64,000 bases of DNA from Hirschia sp964352025 (lineage in GTDB: Bacteria; Pseudomonadota; Alphaproteobacteria; Caulobacterales; Hyphomonadaceae). The position numbers were made by a program, and so were the translations under genes. The notes beneath the pieces are model-generated. The model searched no databases. It saw nothing but the letters and a program-made list of their open reading frames with translations, and was not told where the DNA came from. The stretch is from assembly GCA_964352025.1 (NCBI GenBank), contig CAYGPZ010000009.1:1-64000 (forward strand). The letters are read 5' to 3'. Position 1 is the first letter of the stretch. Each line of letters begins with the position of its first letter. Below, in pieces: positions 26,762 through 35,618 of this stretch.

Positions 26762-27114
26762 GAAGGTGTGTCCTTAGGTCTTTAATGGTATTGCCTCTAA
26801 GTCCACGTGGCGGTCTCAGGCAAATTGTCGGACGGTTTAACTGTCTGTGCGTCCGTGTGCAAGACTCAATTTGAAGTGATTTTGCATCTCTTTCGTTTTC
26901 TTGTCATCCTTAGATTGTATGTGTGGCCCAAAAGTCTCTTTATTAGAGGATGTTCGGTGTGTTCTGGTTTTTTTTGTGGGATGGCCGAAGAGATTGGGCC
27001 TTTGAGTTTAGCTTACGAAAAATTGTGCTGAAGAGCTATTGTACCCGTGTAGAATAGTCTGAGCGCGGATGATTCTCCGGTGTGTGCCTATTAAAAATTA
27101 TATGAGTATTGTTG
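26762..27114. other. Intergenic region upstream of carB
   Basis: About 350 bases between divergent carB and the CAP-like lipoprotein gene. I see no convincing gene, terminator or riboswitch; it should hold the promoters of both. A T-rich run near 26963-26971 is the only compositional feature. Confidence 0.4.
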
Positions 27115-27780
27115 ATGAAAGTCATAGGGATTGAAAAATTGAAACATCGTTTTTTTATTGGTTTTCTATCAATGATTTTGGTTGGATGTGAGACGGTCGA
27201 AAATGGCCAACAGCAAGCTCCGCCTTTGCCGCCGTCTGAAGAAGTTACACCAGTTGTCCCACCTCAACCTGTGGAACGTGACTTGTCTTTGGGGCCAAGA
27301 CCTAAAACAGTGCCAGTAGAACGTGTTGGTGAAAGTGAAATTCCTCCTGCTGTTCAAGGTGCTGTGTCTTCTGCCTCAGTATCTGTAGAACGACCAAATC
27401 CTGAAAAAGGTGCATTGGCCGGTATAACGAGAGCGCACACATATGCGCTTCAAGCAAAAGGCCAGAGAGGCTTGGAATGGTCTGATGGTTTAGCGCAACG
27501 TGCTTCTTTGCAAGTGAAGCAAATGCCTGATGGAATGTGCGCGGTATCAAAAGAAACTGTGCTTGGGGCAGCAGGAGAAGCTGTTTATGTCGAACCATCC
27601 GGACTGGACAGCAAAGGAAATGCGCGTGCGGTCACATTATCAGTTAAAAAAATCGTCGATCGTTTTATGACCGCGAAAGAAGGTGCCTTTTCTATGGGAA
27701 ATGCAGGCGCAAGTATTATTGGGTGCGCTATGACACAGTGCTCAAATCACGCTCAAATTGTTCTTTGCCGGTTGAAATAA
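27115..27780 (+). CDS. Lipoprotein with diverged CAP/SCP-like domain
   Basis: 221 residues from the ATG at 27115; the upstream in-frame TTG codons have no ribosome site. A lipoprotein signal ends at LVGC (Cys near residue 25), followed by a Pro-rich linker of about 70 residues (APPLPPSEEVTPVVPPQP). The C-terminal part resembles a CAP (PR-1/SCP) fold: RAHTYALQAKGQRGLEWSDGLAQRASLQV matches the first helix pair, and GASIIGCAMTQCSNHAQIVLCRL matches the closing strands with the paired cysteines. The usual active-site His residues are reduced (one His in the first helix, one in the last segment). Identification is by pattern, so moderate confidence. Confidence 0.6.
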   Translation: MKVIGIEKLKHRFFIGFLSMILVGCETVENGQQQAPPLPPSEEVTPVVPPQPVERDLSLGPRPKTVPVERVGESEIPPAVQGAVSSASVSVERPNPEKGALAGITRAHTYALQAKGQRGLEWSDGLAQRASLQVKQMPDGMCAVSKETVLGAAGEAVYVEPSGLDSKGNARAVTLSVKKIVDRFMTAKEGAFSMGNAGASIIGCAMTQCSNHAQIVLCRLK

Positions 27781-27879
27781 AAGTACTAAATACATGGACG
27801 GGATGTGACCAGAAGTTCAAATGATGTTAACATCTAAAGGCTAGGTAGAGGTAGATATTCGTTTGTAACAAGCTTGGTA

Positions 27880-27898
27880 GGGTGCGATGCACCCCAAG
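27880..27898 (+). promoter_or_regulatory. Hairpin directly ahead of the degenerate receiver's ribosome site
   Basis: GGGTGC-GAT-GCACCC (27880-27894), extended by CTTG/CAAG with a three-base bulge, ends at the edge of the GTGAGGG ribosome site (27898-27904) of the gene starting at 27909. There is no T run, so it is not a normal terminator; it could influence translation. Confidence 0.4.
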
Positions 27899-27908
27899 TG
27901 AGGGTTAA

Positions 27909-28400
27909 GTGCAGGTCACCAATCTCAATGCTGTAGATGTCCTAATTTACAGTCAGCACAAAAATCTCGTCCATCTAGAAAAAACAGCTCTTGAAGCTTT
28001 TGGTATCAGACGTGTCGAATCGGTAAAAACGCCTAAAGCACTAGAAGAGGCGATAAAGCATAATTTTCGAGACATCATAATAATCAACCACACGCCCGGA
28101 CTGCCTATTGAGCCAACAGTAAGCAAAGTTCGCTCTGAAGCGGATGCATCAAACCCCTACGCGGTCGTTCTATTGATGACGTCCACGCCATCACGTCGAG
28201 TTGTCCGAGATGCTGTTATGGCAGGTGTAGACGGCGTTATGGCCTTGCCTTTTACTGGAAATGATTTGTGGCGTCAGCTCGTGCACTTTATCAATCGAAA
28301 TCGTGCATTTGTAAGAACAGAAAAATACTTTGGGCCAGATCGCCGACGTCTTCAAAACATCAGATATGATGGTGAAGAGCGTCGCGAAGAAGCTGCCTAA
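27909..28400 (+). CDS. Degenerate receiver protein with GPDRRR tail (copy 3)
   Basis: 163 residues from a GTG with a GAGGG ribosome site. It aligns with the two receivers at 5316 and 5972 over its whole length, including the RNRAFVRTEKYFGPDRRR tail and EERREE end, but all phosphorylation residues are gone: the acid pair is Y14-S15, the acceptor is N60 (IIIINHTPG), and the conserved Lys is Leu (MALPFTG). It cannot be phosphorylated in the usual way and probably works as a constitutive binding or anti-signalling partner. It ends one base before the convergent MBL hydrolase gene. Confidence 0.88.
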   Translation: MQVTNLNAVDVLIYSQHKNLVHLEKTALEAFGIRRVESVKTPKALEEAIKHNFRDIIIINHTPGLPIEPTVSKVRSEADASNPYAVVLLMTSTPSRRVVRDAVMAGVDGVMALPFTGNDLWRQLVHFINRNRAFVRTEKYFGPDRRRLQNIRYDGEERREEAA

Positions 28401-28401
28401 T

Positions 28402-29106
28402 TTAAGATTTTGCAAGAACAGAGTCTGCGACAAATCCATTTGTTAAACGCTCTTGGCCAAATGTGCTCATCTGACCGTGACCCGGTATGAATCTCATATT
28501 ATTTCCCAAAGGCCATAGTTTTTGAGTGATTGAATCCAATAATTGTTGGTGATTTCCGCGCGGGAAGTCTGTTCGACCTATAGAACCGTGAAATATAACG
28601 TCGCCGACAAATGCCAATTGCGCCACTTCATTGTAAATCACAACATGGCCGGGTGTGTGACCAGGGCAATGGACGACGCCAAATGTCTGTCCAGCAAACT
28701 CTAGCGTGTCGCCATCATTCAAGTAGCGGTCTGATTTTGTATTGCGACCGTCTGTAATGCCATATTTTGCGCCTTGTGCTTCGATGTCATCTAAAAGCCA
28801 TTGATCTTCTTCGTGCGGCCCCTCAATCGGAACATTCCATGTCTCTTTTAGAATTTGTGCTGCGCCTGCATGGTCCAAATGTCCGTGGGTTAGCCATATC
28901 TTTTTGAGGGTTAGCCCAAAGTGCTTTAACGCGGCTTCTAACTGTTGAACATCTCCACCCGGATCAACGAAAACGGCTTCTTTGCTTTCTTCATCAAAGA
29001 TGAGTGAGCAATTTTGTTGAAGTGGCGTGACAGGAATAATCTGAACTTTGAATGGAATGGGTGCATTCGCAGTGTGATTGGCTGGGTCAGATGGGGATGC
29101 TGTCAT
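28402..29106 (-). CDS. MBL-fold hydrolase, glyoxalase II-like
   Basis: 234-residue cytosolic metallo-beta-lactamase fold enzyme. Metal motif THGHLDHAG (HxHxDH), the third His in HCPGHTPGHV, the bridging Asp in FVGDVIFHGSIGRTDFPRG, and the C-terminal FIPGHGQMSTFGQER His are all present, giving a complete dinuclear site. The pattern matches YcbL/GloB-like hydrolases, which cleave S-lactoylglutathione or related thioesters. It lacks the C-terminal substrate domain of classical glyoxalase II. Monocistronic; convergent with the degenerate receiver. Confidence 0.92.
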   Translation of the reverse strand: MTASPSDPANHTANAPIPFKVQIIPVTPLQQNCSLIFDEESKEAVFVDPGGDVQQLEAALKHFGLTLKKIWLTHGHLDHAGAAQILKETWNVPIEGPHEEDQWLLDDIEAQGAKYGITDGRNTKSDRYLNDGDTLEFAGQTFGVVHCPGHTPGHVVIYNEVAQLAFVGDVIFHGSIGRTDFPRGNHQQLLDSITQKLWPLGNNMRFIPGHGQMSTFGQERLTNGFVADSVLAKS

Positions 29107-29299
29107 TATACTTCTTCACGTTTCAGGAGTGTTCGGACTTGTTTATATATAACGAAATTCGTGGGGCAATGCTGTTTGGGTGAATAAGAATAGCTGGAAT
29201 ACTGCGAAGAAGTGTTTTTATTCCCACTGAGTCTGGTCTATGTTGCGTGTGCATTGGATTTAAATAAGATCAATGTGGCCGGCTAGAGGGGAGATTAGC

Positions 29300-30262
29300 A
29301 TGCGTATACCAGCTTATTCACGTGGACGTCGTCGTCGCGGTGGCCTTCTTGGGGCGTTGGGTGGCCGTCTGCCAATTATTGGATTGGTCATAATTGGATT
29401 GGCATTTTATTGGTTTTCCAATCAGAAAACAGGAATTGCTGGGCGTAAGCAGATGGTGACCATGTCTGTTGAGCAGGAAGTTGCTCTTGGCGATCAGTCA
29501 TATCTACAAATTCTACAGTCTCAGCCTGTCTTGTGCAAGCGGGGCGGTACGTCTTGTGACATCAATGAGCAAGAAGTTGTGCAGATTATCAATAAGATAG
29601 GTGAGGATATTGCCCGTGCTGCCGTTGAATGGGAGCGCGAAGGTGCGCCTGTTATTGGTCTAGGCAAACCGGCGGGACAAATTCCATCATGGGGAACATT
29701 GGCTGATAAATTCGAATGGGAATTTAAAGTCATTGCGTCTGACACGCCAAATGCTTTTTGTCTGCCGGGAGGCAAGGTCGCATTCTATACCGGAATCCTG
29801 CCCACAGCAGCTAATAAAGACGGTATAGCAACCATTATGGGTCACGAAATTGGTCATGCCTTAGCGCGTCATGGTGCCGAGCGTATGTCTCAGGCGAAGA
29901 TGATGCAGTTTGGTCAAATGGCCGTAGGTGCCAGTGTTGGCGATATGGGCGCTGGAGCACAGAGGGCCGTTATGGGCGCGTTTGGTTTGGGTGCCGATGT
30001 CGGTGTGATGAAGCCATTCTCTCGTTCACATGAGAGCGAAGCAGACATGATCGGCTTAGAGCTGCTCACACGCGCCTGTTATGATCCGCGCGAGGCACCG
30101 CTTCTTTGGGGACGTATGGCGCAATTGGGCGGCGGGAAGCGTCAATCAGAGATTATGTCGACACACCCGGATCCTGAAAAACGTGCGCAAGCCTTCATTG
30201 ATGTTATGCCGGAATATATAGCGCTTTACGAAGAAAAATGTGGCCGCTTACCTCCAAGATAG
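29300..30262 (+). CDS. M48-family zinc metallopeptidase
   Basis: 320 residues from the ATG at 29300, chosen because of an AGGGGAG ribosome site ten bases upstream; an in-frame GTG at 29273 lacks one. A basic N-terminus (RGRRRRGG) precedes one membrane helix (LPIIGLVIIGLAFYWFS), placing the catalytic domain in the periplasm. The active site is MGHEIGHALARH (HExxH), with the downstream Glu ligand in SRSHESEADMIGLELL. The layout matches the M48C/LoiP-YcaL type, which degrade misfolded envelope proteins. It stands alone. Confidence 0.92.
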   Translation: MRIPAYSRGRRRRGGLLGALGGRLPIIGLVIIGLAFYWFSNQKTGIAGRKQMVTMSVEQEVALGDQSYLQILQSQPVLCKRGGTSCDINEQEVVQIINKIGEDIARAAVEWEREGAPVIGLGKPAGQIPSWGTLADKFEWEFKVIASDTPNAFCLPGGKVAFYTGILPTAANKDGIATIMGHEIGHALARHGAERMSQAKMMQFGQMAVGASVGDMGAGAQRAVMGAFGLGADVGVMKPFSRSHESEADMIGLELLTRACYDPREAPLLWGRMAQLGGGKRQSEIMSTHPDPEKRAQAFIDVMPEYIALYEEKCGRLPPR

Positions 30263-30525
30263 AATTGGTTAATGGCACGGTAAGGAGTTGCTTCTTTTTG
30301 GAGCGCTAGTCGTTGAAGTGCTGTGTCTTTGTGCAGTGTGCTTAGGTCGTTAATTTCTACTAAGGTTTTGGTAGGGGTCACATCATTTCTAGTTGCTTTT
30401 CAGCTGTTTGTAGGAGCGGTATTTTTTGAAGGAACGTGTTCCTTTTTCCTGAAATATAGCTGTTTGGTTGTCGGGATTTTCCCGTAGGAAAAGAGAATTA
30501 CAACGCTTTTCTACGGGGATTGCTG

Positions 30526-31569
30526 ATGAGTGCTTCGAATAGTCAAAGTGATATTTCTAGGGTTGTGCAGGGCACTGAGCGCGCGCGCAAGATAACTGAT
30601 GGCAAGGTTCGTGATATCCAGCGCGTGAATGCAAGCCTTAGAATGTTAGCCTTTAACGCTTTGATTGAAGCTAAGCGGGTGGGGGAGCTCGGGGCAGGAT
30701 TTGGCGTTGTTGCGGACGAGGTTAAGGGAATTTCCACTAGCGTGGACTCATTAGCGCAAAGCCTTTCAAGTGAACTTGTCGCAGAAATCAGCAGTCTTGA
30801 AACGACAGTCAAAGGCATGATCGCACAGGCCAACGGCAAACGCCTGATGGACCTTTCATTGAATGCTATTGAGCTGATGGACAGAAATCTGTTTGAACGT
30901 ACGTGTGATGTGCGCTGGTGGGCAACAGATTCAGCGCTTGTTGATGCAGCTGATAATTCATCTGCTGAAGATATCGAATATGCATGTAAACGGTTAGGCG
31001 TTATTCTAAGCGCATACACGGTTTATGTGGATTTGTGGCTTTGTGACATGAATGGAAAAGTCATAGCCAATGGCCGTCCTGAAAGGTTTTCTGTGATTGG
31101 CGAAGATGTCAGTGATAAGTCCTGGTATCGGAATGCCAGACAATTGCATTCGGGTGACGATTATACGGTTGCCGATGTAACTGAAGAATATTTGCTACAG
31201 AATACTCAGATTGCGACATACGCAACAACCGTTCGGAAGGATGGAGATGCCAATGGAGAACCTATTGGGGTATTGGGTGTTCATTTTGACTGGAAACCAC
31301 AGGCAGAAGCGATTGTGAACGGAATCCGTCTCAGTGATGACGAAGCTGAGCGCTCAAGTATATTATTGGTTGATAATCGAAATACCGTGATTGCGTCTAA
31401 TGATCCGAATAAAAGATTGGGCGATAAAGTCGATCTTAAATGTACAGATCCAACGTCTGGCTATTATTCAACACCAAAAGGCGAGACTGTCGGATACCAC
31501 CTGACGCCTGGATATGAGACGTATGAAGGTTTGGGTTGGAAAGGCGTTATAATTCAACGCCCTTCTTAG
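30526..31569 (+). CDS. Soluble chemoreceptor-tip plus Cache-domain protein
   Basis: 347 residues from an ATG preceded by ACGGGGA. The N-terminal 80 residues contain the conserved chemoreceptor hairpin tip (NALIEAKRVGELGAGFGVVADEVK), normally the C-terminal CheA-contact region. After a short helix (SLETTVKGMIAQ) comes a Cache-like sensor domain, about residues 125-340 (YVDLWLCDMNGKVIANGR, VLGVHFDW, ILLVDNRNTVIASNDP). There is no membrane helix, signal peptide or HAMP domain. The order is reversed relative to normal receptors, and the signalling hairpin is much shortened. A soluble sensor feeding a chemotaxis-like array is plausible; no che genes are nearby. Confidence 0.85.
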   Translation: MSASNSQSDISRVVQGTERARKITDGKVRDIQRVNASLRMLAFNALIEAKRVGELGAGFGVVADEVKGISTSVDSLAQSLSSELVAEISSLETTVKGMIAQANGKRLMDLSLNAIELMDRNLFERTCDVRWWATDSALVDAADNSSAEDIEYACKRLGVILSAYTVYVDLWLCDMNGKVIANGRPERFSVIGEDVSDKSWYRNARQLHSGDDYTVADVTEEYLLQNTQIATYATTVRKDGDANGEPIGVLGVHFDWKPQAEAIVNGIRLSDDEAERSSILLVDNRNTVIASNDPNKRLGDKVDLKCTDPTSGYYSTPKGETVGYHLTPGYETYEGLGWKGVIIQRPS

Positions 31570-31610
31570 AGAATTTAGATTCATTAGTTCGTAAAATTCA
31601 TCATTGCACA

Positions 31611-31639
31611 AAAAAGCAGAGTGCGAGACTCTGCTTTTT
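31611..31639. terminator. Bidirectional terminator between the Cache protein gene and carA
   Basis: AAAAAGCAGAGT / ACTCTGCTTTTT stem (31611-31622 with 31628-31639), T-runs on both strands, lying between two convergent genes. Confidence 0.93.
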
Positions 31640-31657
31640 AGTTTGAATATTGAATGA

Positions 31658-32887
31658 CTATTTTGAAGACTTCATCAAATCTGCAAATCTTTCAAACAGA
31701 TAGAATGAGTCTTGAGGGCCTGGGCTGGCTTCTGGGTGATGCTGAACAGAAATGATCGGCTTTCCAACGACTTTCAATCCCGAATTTGTGCCATCAAACA
31801 AAGATATGTGAGATTGCTCGACACCTTCAGGCAGTGTGTCCGGATCGACTGTAAATCCGTGGTTCATAGACACAATTTCTACTTTTCCAGTTTCTAGGTC
31901 TTTCACTGGGTGGTTCGCCCCGTGGTGACCTTGAGCCATTTTCTTGGTTTTAGCTCCAAGGCTAAGAGCAAGCATTTGGTGGCCCAGACAAATTCCTAGA
32001 ATTGGCTTGTTGGATTCAATAATGGCTTGGATCATTGGCGCTGCATATTCACCAGTTGCAGCTGGATCACCTGGTCCATTGGAAAGAACTATTCCGTCTG
32101 GATTAAGTGATAGTATGTCTTCAGCAGAGGCAGAGGCGGGTAATATAGTGGCGCGTGCACCAACATTTGCGAGGTTACGCAAAATGTTTTTCTTTACTCC
32201 AAAGTCTACGACAACAACATGGAACTGAGCTGATTCTAGATTTCCGTAACCATCTTTGATGTCCCAAAGTTCTTCTGAGTTTTCGAACTTCTCAGAGGTC
32301 GTGACCGTTTTGGCCAGATCCGCACCTTCAACGCCGCTCCAATTGCGGGCAGCTTCAAGGAGTGCTGTTTTGTCGATCTCACCATCAGGAGCGTTTATAA
32401 CGGCTACTTTTTGCATGCCGCCTTCACGAATGCGATTTGTCAGTGCGCGTGTATCAACGCCGGAAATTCCGACAATACCTTTTTTTGTTAGCCATGCATC
32501 TAGATGGTCAGCTGCACGCCAATTGGCAGGTGTCGTGGTTTGAGCTCTAAAGATCGCAGCACGTGCAGCGGATTCTGCATTTTTACTGCTTTCTTCATTG
32601 TCTTCTTCATTTGCACCGACATTTCCAATGTGAGGAAATGTAAATAAAATAACTTGATCTGAGTAAGATGGGTCTGTCAGGATTTCTTGGTACCCTGTGA
32701 TTGATGTATTGAAACACAACTCACCAACAGCAAGCCCACTTGCCCCTGAACCGCGGCCAAAAACGATCGTGCCATCTTCTAACGCGATTGCTCCAGTCGC
32801 TTTTTGTGGAGAATTCAAGGTGTTTTCAGATTGGTTTTCTGAATTAAACTTTGTGTTAGGGTCTTGATTGGCAACCTGTTTGGGCAT
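31658..32887 (-). CDS. carA: Carbamoyl-phosphate synthase small subunit
   Basis: 409-residue glutamine amidotransferase that supplies ammonia to CarB. The N-terminal small-subunit domain begins ALEDGTIVFGRGSGASG with the conserved GYQEILTDPSYSDQ segment; the class I amidotransferase domain has the catalytic Cys in ILGICLGHQMLALSLGAKT and the His-Glu pair in SVQHHPEASPGP. An extra N-terminal tail of about 35 residues (KQVANQDPNTKFNSENQ) precedes the usual start. Promoter elements lie about 70-95 bases upstream. Confidence 0.97.
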   Translation of the reverse strand: MPKQVANQDPNTKFNSENQSENTLNSPQKATGAIALEDGTIVFGRGSGASGLAVGELCFNTSITGYQEILTDPSYSDQVILFTFPHIGNVGANEEDNEESSKNAESAARAAIFRAQTTTPANWRAADHLDAWLTKKGIVGISGVDTRALTNRIREGGMQKVAVINAPDGEIDKTALLEAARNWSGVEGADLAKTVTTSEKFENSEELWDIKDGYGNLESAQFHVVVVDFGVKKNILRNLANVGARATILPASASAEDILSLNPDGIVLSNGPGDPAATGEYAAPMIQAIIESNKPILGICLGHQMLALSLGAKTKKMAQGHHGANHPVKDLETGKVEIVSMNHGFTVDPDTLPEGVEQSHISLFDGTNSGLKVVGKPIISVQHHPEASPGPQDSFYLFERFADLMKSSK

Positions 32888-32954
32888 AAGAGCGCGCCTT
32901 CTTGAATTATTACAGCGTGTTCATAACTATTGACTCACGACGTTTTTCGCACGT

Positions 32955-32983
32955 GAATAGAGACTTGAAGGATTATCAGTCAA
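32955..32983 (-). promoter_or_regulatory. Candidate carA promoter
   Basis: Minus-strand TTGACT (32983-32978) and CTATTC (32960-32955), 17 bases apart, in the carA/yqeY divergent region. The -35 is close to consensus, the -10 is moderate. Between it and carA lies a short inverted repeat (CGTGCG / CGTCGTG type), of unclear value. Confidence 0.5.
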
Positions 32984-33053
32984 GATGTGTAGACTTAAAA
33001 CCTTCATTTTAGGTGATGAAAACGGTTCGACTATTAGCAGGACAAATAGATAA

Positions 33054-33554
33054 ATGTCACTTGCCTTAGATCAAAAAGTTGAAGATGGCACAAAAATGCG
33101 TCTTCGTGAGGTGTTAAAAGCAGAACTTTCGAATGCTGAAGTCGGCGGTCAAGAGACGCGAGCAGCGACGTTGCGTCTGGTTTTATGTGCCGTACGCGAC
33201 CGGGATATCAAGGCGCGTAAAAAAGACGAGAGCCGTGGATGTGAAGAGAGTGAAATCAACGCTATTCTGGAGCATATGATTGCGCAACGCGAAGCTGCAG
33301 CTAAAGACTATGACGACGCTGGTAAGATCGGGCTCGCCGAACAAGAGCGCGAAGAAATCGAAACATTGCTGGAATTTATGCCAAAAGCGCTGTCCTGCGA
33401 GGAAATCGAAAACGCGGCCAAGGATGTTGTTGGAGAATTAGAGGCAGAATGTCTAAAAGATCTGGGGCGCTGTGTATCTGAATTAAAGGCACGTTATCCT
33501 GATCAAATCGAATCTGCAGCAGCCAAGTCTGCAGTTAAAAAACTTCTTCTCTAA
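33054..33554 (+). CDS. yqeY: GatB/YqeY domain protein
   Basis: 166-residue YqeY-family protein, homologous to the tail domain of the GatB amidotransferase subunit, thought to bind tRNA. Marks: LREVLKAELSNAEVGGQETRAATLRLVLCAVRDRDIKAR and the DAGKIGLAEQEREEIETLLEFMPKAL segment. It heads the yqeY-dnaG-rpoD series, the usual companion set in many proteobacteria (in others rpsU takes the first place). The gap to dnaG is 78 bases. Confidence 0.92.
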   Translation: MSLALDQKVEDGTKMRLREVLKAELSNAEVGGQETRAATLRLVLCAVRDRDIKARKKDESRGCEESEINAILEHMIAQREAAAKDYDDAGKIGLAEQEREEIETLLEFMPKALSCEEIENAAKDVVGELEAECLKDLGRCVSELKARYPDQIESAAAKSAVKKLLL

Positions 33555-33632
33555 TTAGATTTCATTTTTAAGGTTAATTTTTTGACTGACGCGGCGTATA
33601 TCCTACGCTAGAGTGGGATTCCGAGAGGTGTA

Positions 33633-35570
33633 ATGCGGTTTTCAGAAGCTTTCATTGATGAATTAAAAGATCGTCTTCCGATATCTGGGTATATCGGACG
33701 CAAGGTTAAGCTTGTGCGTTCTGGAAAAAACTTCAAAGGATTGTCTCCCTTTAAAGATGAAAAAACGCCGTCTTTTTATGTGGATGACGAGAAGCGATCC
33801 TATAGATGTTTTTCGACCCAGCAATCGGGCGATATAATTTCTTATGTTCAGGAAACAGAAGGCTTAAGCTTTCAGGAAGCCGTTGAAAAACTCGTTCAGA
33901 TGGCTGGCATGGATATGCCGACTGAAAGTGCTTCTGAAAAGAAACAAGTCAAAAAACGCAAATCTCTTTTTGAACTTATGGAAGCTGCCGTTGCATTCTA
34001 TGAGGCTCAGTTAAGGGAAGATGTCGGACGAGAAGCACGGGACTATTTGCAAAAAAGTCGCGGACTGAAAGAATCTGCTTGGAAAAGGCACCGCATCGGA
34101 TACGCGCCGGAAGGGTGGCAGACTTTACACGATCATTTGGTCAAACAAGGTGCTACGGCAAAAGAACTCTTGGAGATCGGGCTGGTTCGTCCATCCAAGA
34201 ATACAAGCAAGCCTCCATATGATGCTTTTCGCCATCGTATTATTTTTCCAATTCTTGACCCGACTGGGCGTCCGATCGCTTTGGGTGGTCGTGCACTTGA
34301 GGCGAGTGAGGTGCTCAAAGAAAAGGGCATTCCAAAATACGTAAATTCGTCTGAAACGCCGTTGTTTCACAAATCATCGGTCATCTATAATTATGGTCGT
34401 GCACGTGATGCAATTTATAAATTATCCCGCAATGCTGCGTCAGATGATCCGTTTGCGCGTGGCCTGATTGTTTCTGAAGGCTATATGGATGTGATTGCCA
34501 TGGCGGAACACGGCTTTACGACAGCCGTTGCACCTATGGGGACTGCGCTGACCGAAGAGCAGTTGAAAATGCTATGGCGGGGCGGTCCTGAACCAATCAT
34601 GTGTTTTGACGGTGATGAAGCAGGTAAGAAGGCAGCTATGCGGGCTGTTGATCTGGCGCTGCCTATGCTGGAACCGGGTAAGTCAGTCTATGTGACGCTT
34701 CTGCCGCAGGGGCTGGATCCGGACGATTTGTTGAAAACAGATGGCGGAGTTGCTGGCCTAAGAGATTTACTTAGAAACGCGCGGCCTCTTGTTGATTTGC
34801 TATGGGAAAGAGAATTGAAAAAAGAGCCACTCGATACGCCAGAACGTCGGGCAGGTTTCGAGGCGCGTCTCGATGAAGCAGTGGCAAGTATTTTAAATGA
34901 GCAAGTGCGTGCTGCTTATGTGCGCGAGTTGAAAGATCGCCGTTATCAATATTACCGAGATCAGCGGTCGAGTAAGCAGGGCAATAAAGACGACCGTCCA
35001 TGGAAGTTTAAAGGGAATTCTCGTTATAGCGGACGCAATATTCCACAAGGGCCGATTGTTAAGTTAGCGGACACGCGCGGCTTGGCAGGTCGAGGTGGCT
35101 TAGGTATGATTATACGTGCGATTGATAGCCCCGCATTGATGGAAGAAGCCAAAGAATTGCTCGCAATGGCTGATTTTGGAGATGAAAACCTAATTTCTCT
35201 AAGAAATGCGGCTTTAGATGTACAAGATTTTGGGGAAAAGGTTGACCGCGACGCAATTGCAGCCCATTTACGGAGTCTTGGCCGCACAAGTTCTGCGAAA
35301 CTGCTCGAAGAGTATCCTAATCAGGAGCCCATAGACCCATCTTCTACGATAGGGCGTGAGTGGCTCGCTGCACTGGAGCGTTTCCCAACTGTTGCGGCTC
35401 TGAGAGACGAGGCGGAGAGCGAGAAGAATGCGTTCGCTTCAGCTAACGGAGTCGAGGAACACAAAGCGGAATGGGCACGTCGAAAAAGACTAGTGGCAGA
35501 GCGACAGGCATTGAAAGCGAAGTCACAAGAAATGTTGGACGATATTACCACAAGCAATTCACAGGATTGA
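33633..35570 (+). CDS. dnaG: DNA primase, zinc-site residues replaced
   Basis: 645-residue replicative primase. The N-terminal CHC2-type domain keeps its fold pattern but has lost three of four zinc ligands: the usual C-P-F-H reads S38-P-F-K41, and the C-F-x-C reads C59-F-S-T62. The TOPRIM catalytic core is intact (GLIVSEGYMDVIAMAEHGF with the Glu, CFDGDEAGKKAA with the DxD type acids), and the C-terminal helicase-binding region follows. Loss of the zinc site is, as I recall, usual for alphaproteobacterial primases. It lies between yqeY and rpoD, with rpoD 48 bases on. Confidence 0.95.
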   Translation: MRFSEAFIDELKDRLPISGYIGRKVKLVRSGKNFKGLSPFKDEKTPSFYVDDEKRSYRCFSTQQSGDIISYVQETEGLSFQEAVEKLVQMAGMDMPTESASEKKQVKKRKSLFELMEAAVAFYEAQLREDVGREARDYLQKSRGLKESAWKRHRIGYAPEGWQTLHDHLVKQGATAKELLEIGLVRPSKNTSKPPYDAFRHRIIFPILDPTGRPIALGGRALEASEVLKEKGIPKYVNSSETPLFHKSSVIYNYGRARDAIYKLSRNAASDDPFARGLIVSEGYMDVIAMAEHGFTTAVAPMGTALTEEQLKMLWRGGPEPIMCFDGDEAGKKAAMRAVDLALPMLEPGKSVYVTLLPQGLDPDDLLKTDGGVAGLRDLLRNARPLVDLLWERELKKEPLDTPERRAGFEARLDEAVASILNEQVRAAYVRELKDRRYQYYRDQRSSKQGNKDDRPWKFKGNSRYSGRNIPQGPIVKLADTRGLAGRGGLGMIIRAIDSPALMEEAKELLAMADFGDENLISLRNAALDVQDFGEKVDRDAIAAHLRSLGRTSSAKLLEEYPNQEPIDPSSTIGREWLAALERFPTVAALRDEAESEKNAFASANGVEEHKAEWARRKRLVAERQALKAKSQEMLDDITTSNSQD

Positions 35571-35618
35571 TTTGCCAGATACAGCTGGGCGAGAGCGTAT
35601 TCTGGGCGGGAGATTTGA

